Source: DASWHR01 sp036398095
Lineage (GTDB): Bacteria > Actinomycetota > AC-67
Assembly (NCBI GenBank): GCA_036398095.1
Contig: DASWHR010000127.1
Location: 3,953-67,952 of the forward strand
Direction: 5' to 3'
DNA length: 64,000 bases
This document shows, piece after piece, positions 58,822 to 64,000 of this stretch. Under the pieces are notes generated by a model. The model made no database searches and was not told the origin of the DNA. It saw only the letters and a list, made by a program, of their open reading frames with translations. The stretch's first letter is position 1. Every line of letters begins with the position of its first letter. The translations under genes were made by a program, and so were the position numbers.

Positions 58822-59829
58822 ATGTCAATCCCCGTCCGCACGTCCCGAATCGTCATCGCATTTGCGATCATGCTGTCTCTCGCCATGTCGGAATCGGAAT
58901 CCGGATTCGAATCGATCCCGGTCGCGAAGCCGGCGAAGACCGTCAAGACCGCCGGCGCGCCGAAGCTTTTGTTCGGCGCCTACGCTCCCGCCTCCGACGA
59001 GAATCAGATGGGCAACGTCGGCGATCTGGAGTCGGCGCTCGGCACGCGGCTCGACATCGTCCTGTTCTATCAAGCGTGGGCAGGCGGCGGCGCTCCGTTC
59101 CGCCTCGACTGGATCGAGACGGCGGCCGCCGGTGGCCGCGCTCCGCTGCTGACGTGGGAGCCGTGGGTTCCGGGCGGTTCCGCCTCACAGCCCGACTTCA
59201 GCCTGCAGGCGATTCTGGACGGACGCCACGACGACTACATTCGCAGCTGGGCCGCCGGAGTCAAGCAGTTCCCGAACCTGGTCTATCTGCGCCCGATGCA
59301 CGAGATGAACGGAAACTGGTACCCGTGGTCGGGCGTCGTCAACGGCAACTCCCCCGCGAAGTACGTCGCCGCATGGCGGCGCATCCACGGCATCTTCGCC
59401 GCGGCCGGCGCGAAGAACGTGCGCTGGGTCTGGTCGCCCTACGCCGACGACGTGCCGTCGACCAACCGCTTCGAGCCCTACTATCCCGGATCGAGCTACG
59501 TCGACCTCGTCGCGATCGACGGCTACAACTGGGGCGGATGCGAGCCGACCTACGGCGGCTGGCGCTCCTTCGATCAGCTCTTCTCAGGCCCCTACAGCCG
59601 GATCATGAAGATGGGGACGCGCAAGCCGGTCTGGATCGGCGAGGTCGGGACCACCGAGTTGGGCGGCGACAAGGCGGCCTGGATCGCCGGCATGTTCACC
59701 GTGCTCAAAGCGAAGTACCCCTACGTCCGCGCCGTGACCTGGTTCCACACGGTCAAGGAGTGCGATTGGAGAGCAACCAACCCGGCGGCGGCACGGATCG
59801 CGATGGCGGCGGGGCTGGCGGCTCGTTGA
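58822..59829 (+). CDS. GH26-family beta-mannanase-like hydrolase
   Basis: A 335-residue glycoside hydrolase of family 26, typically endo-beta-1,4-mannanases. Catalytic residues: acid/base E161 in RPMHEMNGNWYPWS and nucleophile E274 in RKPVWIGEVGTTEL. The N-terminus is hydrophobic but a cleavage site is not obvious, so it may be membrane-bound. It is the close paralogue of the GH26 domain at the end of the fused synthase, to which it converges with a 77-nt overlap. Xylanase or other beta-glycan activity is possible. Confidence 0.9.
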   Translation: MSIPVRTSRIVIAFAIMLSLAMSESESGFESIPVAKPAKTVKTAGAPKLLFGAYAPASDENQMGNVGDLESALGTRLDIVLFYQAWAGGGAPFRLDWIETAAAGGRAPLLTWEPWVPGGSASQPDFSLQAILDGRHDDYIRSWAAGVKQFPNLVYLRPMHEMNGNWYPWSGVVNGNSPAKYVAAWRRIHGIFAAAGAKNVRWVWSPYADDVPSTNRFEPYYPGSSYVDLVAIDGYNWGGCEPTYGGWRSFDQLFSGPYSRIMKMGTRKPVWIGEVGTTELGGDKAAWIAGMFTVLKAKYPYVRAVTWFHTVKECDWRATNPAAARIAMAAGLAAR

Positions 59830-62782
59830 ACACCGGCTTGATGTCGAAATAGTCGCGCGCGCGGACCGCCTCGGTGAACGAGCGGGCGATGCGGCCGCGA
59901 AGCCGGAAGTCGACGACCGCGCTGTACCGGCTGTCGAACCAGACCACGCCCTTGACGAGCGGATAGTCGCGAAGCTCCTCGAGCGTCTCGCGCACCCATT
60001 GGGCGGCGTCGCCGCCGACGTCGACGGTGCCGATCTCGGAGATCAAGATTGGCTTGCGGAACTGATACATCTCGATATAGGTGTCGCGGAACACGTCCCC
60101 GAAGGTGCGCCACGCGTTCCACCGGTGCGAGTCGCCCCAGTTGAAGCCGGTCGCCGACACCCAGTCGACGTACTCGTCTCCCGGATAGTAGCGTTCGATG
60201 TCGCGGAAGTCGCCGGTCATGCCGGCGAACGCGTTGACGGTCCAGACCCAGGTCACGTTGGTCGCGCCCTCGGCGACGAAGATATCGTGGACATGCCGCC
60301 ACGCCGTCACGTAGGAGTCCGGCGTGTTCCCGTTGGTGCGTATCGACCACGGATACCAGTTGCCGTTCATCTCGTGCATGAACCGGATCATGAACGGACC
60401 CCGGTAGCGGGCGGCCGCTCGTGCCCAGGTGCGGATGTAGTCGTCGTACCGGCCGGAGGCGATCTGCTCGTGCGTGAAATCGGGCTGCTCTTGCGAGTGG
60501 ACGCTTCCTTCCGGCTTGGCCCAGGGCTCCCAGGTGATCATCGGAACGGCCCCCTGCCTGGCGATCATGCGGATCCAATCCTCGCGGAAGCGAGGCTCGC
60601 CGGTCATCCAATGCTGATACCAGTTGGCGATCCGCGCGTCGACGCCGCGGGCCTTGTTCCACTTCAAGACCTCGTCGCCGCTCATCAGCAGGTCCGGTGT
60701 GAACACGCCCATGTACGCCCCGGTCTCGGGCGGCGCGAGCGGACCGATCCCGGTCCGGCGGGGCGTCGCGCGCGCCGTCGCCGACGGGACAGCGGGTTCG
60801 ATGGCGCCCTGCACGCGCACGAACTCCGGCTCGACCGAGAACTGGGGCTGCGGCACGGAGACCATCAGGACGGCGACGGCGACCAGCACCGGACCGCGCA
60901 GCGCGACCCGGCAGGCCGTGGCAATTCCTTTGCGCGCGCTCACGGTTCCGACGAGCCCGGCGAGCACGAACACCGTCCACGCCGCCCACACGGCCGACAC
61001 GCGCGAGTCGCCGCGGTCCGTCGTGAACGCCAAGAAGATCCCGCCGATCGAAAGCAGCAACACGACGAGGTGGGGCAGCAGCAGCATCGACCAGGACGGC
61101 TCGGCGACCTTCGCGTTGACGCGCATGCGGAACCGGATGCCGGTCAACGCTCGAAGGACGGCAAGCGGATACAGCGGCGCGAGGAATAGGCTCGATTGGA
61201 TGCCGCGAAGGCCGCCGCGGCGGCCGCCGAGGATGAGAACGAACGTGGCCATCGATCCGAGGTACGGGATCGCGTAGGACAGGTAGCTTCCGAGCGATTC
61301 CGGACGCATCACCGGAACCTGCCAGAGCAGGTGCAGCGCCGGGCCGAGCAAGAACAGGACGTGCAGGCACGCGATCAGGTAGTAGGCGACGGTATGGAAA
61401 TAGTGGAGCCGCTGCATCGGCCGCAGGCCGCGCTTGAACAGCGGGTTGTCCCAGAACATGACCCGCAGGCTGTCGGTCGCCCATTGGAGGCGCTGCCTGA
61501 CCAGCGAAGCGCCCGTCTGCGGAGCCAGTCCGACGGTGAGCGAACGCGGATGGTAGACGCTGTGCCATCCGGCCGCGTGCAACTCGTAGGTAGTGTGCAG
61601 GTCCTCGAGCAGGTTCCATTCCGAGAAGCCGCCGATCCGGTCGAGCGCCGTCCTGCGGTACAGGGCGGCGTTCCCGGTCGAAAACGCAGCGTTGGACGCG
61701 TCCTTGGCCGGCTGGAGCGAGTCGTAGAACAGGATCTCCAGGTTGCCGAGAACGTCCTTCCCGTCGACCCGGAAATCCTGGCGGGTCGAGACCAGCGCGA
61801 CGCGCTCGTCGGCGAAGTACCCGAGCGTCTGGTGCGCGAAGTCGGGGTGCGCTTGATGGTCGGCGTCGATGACGGCGACGAACTCGCCTTTCGAGCGCTT
61901 GAGCGCATGGTTGAGGTTGCCGGCCTTGCGCCGCGAACCGGTGGTGCGGCGCAGCACCGGAACGGCGTAGCGGCGGCCGAGCTTCTCGATGTCGCGCCAG
62001 CCTTCCTTGCCGGCAATGTAGCCGTCGTTGAGCAGGTACGTGGTATGCGGATACTCGATGGCGAGCGCGGCTTTCAACGTCTCCTCAACGATGTGAACGG
62101 GCTCGCCGCAGACGGTGATGAACACGTCGAGCGTCCCGGCCGGCGGCGCGTCGGGCGCGGTGCGACGCCGCTCCTTCCACATGAGGCCGATGGCGAGGAA
62201 GACGTAGAGGAACACGGCGATCTCGGCGGCGAGAAACGCGACGCCGAGGAGACCCGTCCCTCGCACCGTGCCCGGGCGCCAGATCATGTAGCGCAGTCCC
62301 GTCGCGACCAGCGCCGTCCCGGCGACGCGGCGTGCGAGCAGCCGGCGCCGGGCGGGGATCGCGCTCCGGTCGGTCTCGGTGGCGGTCTGGGCTTCGGGCT
62401 GCGAAGACGCGTCGGCCGGTGCGGCGGCGACGTGGGGGGGCGAGACGTCCCCGATCGAGCGATGCCTCCGCACGCGCCGGGTGTGCCTCGGATGAAAAGC
62501 ATGCGAGCGCGGACCATGCAGCGAACGCGACGACCGACGGGTCGCCGGTCTCACGGCCTCGACTCGACCGCGCGTCCGGCGAACCTTTGAGCTGCGGCCA
62601 CGCGCCGGCTCGTCGTTGCGGCGCTCCTTCCGTTTGCGTCTCCGTCGTCCGGCCGGTCGCGGCCCGGGCCGGTCGACGTTCACCGGCTCGATCGACTTGT
62701 GCCGGCCGGCGCCGAGCAGCGCGAGCACGGCAACGGCAACGCCGTACCGTGCGGCCTTTCTGAACTTGTCCTCCCGCCACAT
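59753..62782 (-). CDS. Cellulose synthase-like GT2 fused to a GH26 domain
   Basis: A 1009-residue membrane protein. Residues about 30-110 are an Arg-rich tail; two helices follow (RGTGLLGVAFLAAEIAVFLY), then a processive GT2 domain with YLLNDGYIAGKEGW, VAVIDADHQAHPDFAHQTLG (DxD), NLLEDLHTTYELHAAGW and VRQRLQWATDSLRV (QxxxW-like). Further membrane helices lead to an extracytoplasmic GH26 domain (about 690-980) with RFMHEMNGNWYPWSIRTNG and KPILISEIGTVDVG keeping both catalytic Glu. Synthase and beta-glycanase in one chain suggest coupled polymer synthesis and trimming, perhaps of a mannan-like glycan. It lies 15 nt after pilT. Confidence 0.88.
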   Translation of the reverse strand: MWREDKFRKAARYGVAVAVLALLGAGRHKSIEPVNVDRPGPRPAGRRRRKRKERRNDEPARGRSSKVRRTRGRVEAVRPATRRSSRSLHGPRSHAFHPRHTRRVRRHRSIGDVSPPHVAAAPADASSQPEAQTATETDRSAIPARRRLLARRVAGTALVATGLRYMIWRPGTVRGTGLLGVAFLAAEIAVFLYVFLAIGLMWKERRRTAPDAPPAGTLDVFITVCGEPVHIVEETLKAALAIEYPHTTYLLNDGYIAGKEGWRDIEKLGRRYAVPVLRRTTGSRRKAGNLNHALKRSKGEFVAVIDADHQAHPDFAHQTLGYFADERVALVSTRQDFRVDGKDVLGNLEILFYDSLQPAKDASNAAFSTGNAALYRRTALDRIGGFSEWNLLEDLHTTYELHAAGWHSVYHPRSLTVGLAPQTGASLVRQRLQWATDSLRVMFWDNPLFKRGLRPMQRLHYFHTVAYYLIACLHVLFLLGPALHLLWQVPVMRPESLGSYLSYAIPYLGSMATFVLILGGRRGGLRGIQSSLFLAPLYPLAVLRALTGIRFRMRVNAKVAEPSWSMLLLPHLVVLLLSIGGIFLAFTTDRGDSRVSAVWAAWTVFVLAGLVGTVSARKGIATACRVALRGPVLVAVAVLMVSVPQPQFSVEPEFVRVQGAIEPAVPSATARATPRRTGIGPLAPPETGAYMGVFTPDLLMSGDEVLKWNKARGVDARIANWYQHWMTGEPRFREDWIRMIARQGAVPMITWEPWAKPEGSVHSQEQPDFTHEQIASGRYDDYIRTWARAAARYRGPFMIRFMHEMNGNWYPWSIRTNGNTPDSYVTAWRHVHDIFVAEGATNVTWVWTVNAFAGMTGDFRDIERYYPGDEYVDWVSATGFNWGDSHRWNAWRTFGDVFRDTYIEMYQFRKPILISEIGTVDVGGDAAQWVRETLEELRDYPLVKGVVWFDSRYSAVVDFRLRGRIARSFTEAVRARDYFDIKPVFNEPPAPPPSRSVPPPGWLLSNRTP

Positions 62783-62797
62783 AGTGATCGCCCCCGA

Positions 62798-63895
62798 TTA
62801 CGCGGGATGCAAGCGACCCAGCTCGCTGGGATTCAGGTGGCTGGCCCGCGCCGGGTCGATCAGGCGGGCCGAGGCTTCCTCGGCAGAGACGATGCCGGCC
62901 AGGACCAGCGACTCGAGCGCCGCCTCGTAGGTCTGCATCCCGTCGCGCTGACTGGTCGCGACCACGTTGGGAATCTGGCGGGTCTTGCCTTCCTTGATCA
63001 GGTTGCGGATCGGGTAGGTGGCGAGCAACACCTCGAAGGCGGCGACGCGGCCGCCGCCGATGCGCGGCAGCAGCTCCTGGTACACCACGGCCTGCAGCGC
63101 GTTGGCGAGCTGGATCCGGATCTGCGCCTGCCGGTCGCCGGGGAACACGTCGATGATCCGGTCGATCGCCTGGGCGGTGTCGTTGGTGTGCAGTGTCGCG
63201 AAGACAAGATGGCCGGTCTCGGCGATCGTCAGGGTCGACTGGATCGACTCGAGGTCGCGCATCTCGCCGACGAGCAGCACGTCGGGGTCTTCGCGCAACA
63301 CCGAACGCAGCGCGCGCGTGAACGACACCGAGTCGGTGCCGATCTCGCGCTGATGCACGGCCGAGCGCTTGTGATGGTGCACGTACTCGATCGGGTCTTC
63401 GATCGTGAGGATGTGGACGGCTCGGTTCTGGTTGATCCAGTCGAGCATCGAGGCCAGCGTCGTCGACTTGCCGGCGCCCGTCGGTCCGGTGACCAGGATC
63501 AGGCCGCGCGGCATGTGAAGCATGGACTGGATGATCAACGGGACCCCGAGCGACTCCATCGACGGGATCTCGAACGGGATGAGACGCACGGCAAGACCGA
63601 CCGATCCGCGCTGCCGGAACGCGTTGGCGCGCAGCCGCGCGTGGCTGCGCCAGGAGAACGAGAAGTCAATCTCTTTGTGCCGGTCAAGCTCCTTGGCCAC
63701 GTCGTCGTCGAGCAGCGACACGACGAGCCGTTCGGTGTCTTCGGGCTCGAGGACGTCGATTCCTTCCATCTGGTAGATGACGCCGTCGACCCGCACGAAA
63801 GGAGCCGCGCCCGCACTGATGATCAGGTCGGTCCCGCCGTACCGCAGCAGCTCGTCGAGGAGCTGCTCCATCGTCACCTTGTCGCTTCTCGTCAT
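62798..63895 (-). CDS. pilT: PilT-type retraction ATPase
   Basis: A 365-residue secretion ATPase of the PilT branch, the motor for type IV pilus retraction. Walker A is LVTGPTGAGKSTTLASMLDW; the Asp box (THIEDP-type) reads ILTIEDPIEYVHHH; Walker B is LVGEMRDLESIQSTLTIAE; and HLVFATLHTNDTAQAIDRII is the His box. ATG 63895 has AAGGAAC upstream. It is followed by the synthase gene; other pilus genes probably lie outside the window. Confidence 0.93.
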   Translation of the reverse strand: MTRSDKVTMEQLLDELLRYGGTDLIISAGAAPFVRVDGVIYQMEGIDVLEPEDTERLVVSLLDDDVAKELDRHKEIDFSFSWRSHARLRANAFRQRGSVGLAVRLIPFEIPSMESLGVPLIIQSMLHMPRGLILVTGPTGAGKSTTLASMLDWINQNRAVHILTIEDPIEYVHHHKRSAVHQREIGTDSVSFTRALRSVLREDPDVLLVGEMRDLESIQSTLTIAETGHLVFATLHTNDTAQAIDRIIDVFPGDRQAQIRIQLANALQAVVYQELLPRIGGGRVAAFEVLLATYPIRNLIKEGKTRQIPNVVATSQRDGMQTYEAALESLVLAGIVSAEEASARLIDPARASHLNPSELGRLHPA

Positions 63896-63915
63896 GTCCG
63901 TTCCTTCAGTGGTGT

Positions 63916-63944
63916 GGGGGGCCCGGCCCGACGCCGGGCCCCCA
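63916..63944 (-). terminator. Hairpin between the edge gene and pilT
   Basis: Perfect 11-bp stem GGGGGCCCGGC / GCCGGGCCCCC with a 5-nt loop, lying between the edge gene's stop and the pilT start. It would end the upstream transcript or act as an attenuator before pilT. Confidence 0.6.
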
Positions 63945-63959
63945 TCGTTCGTGTGCTGG

Positions 63960-64000
63960 TTACGGTGCTGGCGGCTGCTCCGGATAGCACTGGAGCCCGC
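63960..64000 (-). CDS. 3' end of a gene cut by the window edge
   Basis: The frame ending at TAA 63960-63962 reads LQCYPEQPPAP, a Cys- and Pro-containing protein end. Placed just upstream of pilT, it could be a pilin or pilus-related gene, but only 12 codons are visible and this is a guess. Confidence 0.4.
   Translation of the reverse strand, partial: GLQCYPEQPPAP

Noticed and set aside
1..64000. CRISPR arrays, tRNA, rRNA, prophage or integrase genes
   Set aside because: No regularly spaced short direct repeats, no tRNA-like cloverleaf with GGTTCGA-type arm, and no phage structural or integrase genes were recognised on reading both strands by eye; a program such as tRNAscan-SE would be decisive.

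Overview
The window is GC-rich, densely coded DNA from an actinobacterium (Actinomycetota). The evidence is a set of lineage-marker genes: a WhiB1-type iron-sulfur regulator, a PdtaS-type sensor kinase, a SigR/RsrA redox sigma/anti-sigma pair, a TB7.3-type 70-residue biotin carrier, a BldC-type regulator, ClpS next to a DUF2017 protein, and a DUF222/HNH protein. I cannot place it below phylum; nothing points clearly to a well-studied genus. Many genes overlap by 4 nt (ATGA or GTGA), and several adjacent convergent genes share one CTAG so that their stop codons overlap.

Layout. 0-6.1 kb: L,D-transpeptidase, then two divergent envelope-glycan operons (epimerase + membrane glycosyltransferase; GT2 + DUF2064 + membrane sulfite-oxidase-like protein + membrane protein). 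6.2-12 kb: response regulator with a tiny Cys-rich partner, a zinc-finger/MerR/AT-hook protein, nitroreductase, and exported or membrane proteins of unknown role. 12.0-17.7 kb: a SelW-like selenoprotein whose Sec codon is an in-frame UGA, diacylglycerol kinase-like protein, glycerophosphodiesterase, WhiB1, hydrolase, PdtaS, P1 peptidase. 17.8-31.4 kb: HNH protein, ECF sigma pair, acyl-CoA enzymes with biotin carrier and carboxyltransferase, a large Ig-repeat secreted protein, ClpS, LuxR-type and BldC-type regulators.

31.5-34.7 kb is the most unusual regulatory unit: a promoter, a long hairpin-rich leader, a 34-residue exported peptide, and two membrane HD-domain proteins (one HD-GYP, one degenerate). 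It ends in a 110-bp MITE-like element inserted in what was probably a shared CTAG stop quadruplet. 34.7-49 kb: SigR/RsrA, DUF3179, M23 peptidase, nuclease, GH92 mannosidase, a secreted esterase, and four toxin-antitoxin modules (two MazF-type, one VapBC, one RES/Xre), each with repeats at its promoter or start. 49-64 kb: a GGDEF/EAL protein, a secreted metalloprotease, a 1486-residue secreted repeat protein with four exact-length 117-residue repeats, a GH26 beta-mannanase-like enzyme, a cellulose-synthase-like glycosyltransferase fused to a GH26 domain, PilT, and the edge of a further gene.

Seen together, much of the window concerns the cell surface: glycan building and trimming (GT2, GT39-like, GH26, GH92, GT2-GH26 fusion), large secreted repeat proteins, secreted hydrolases, peptidoglycan enzymes and a type IV pilus motor, with c-di-GMP-type enzymes alongside.
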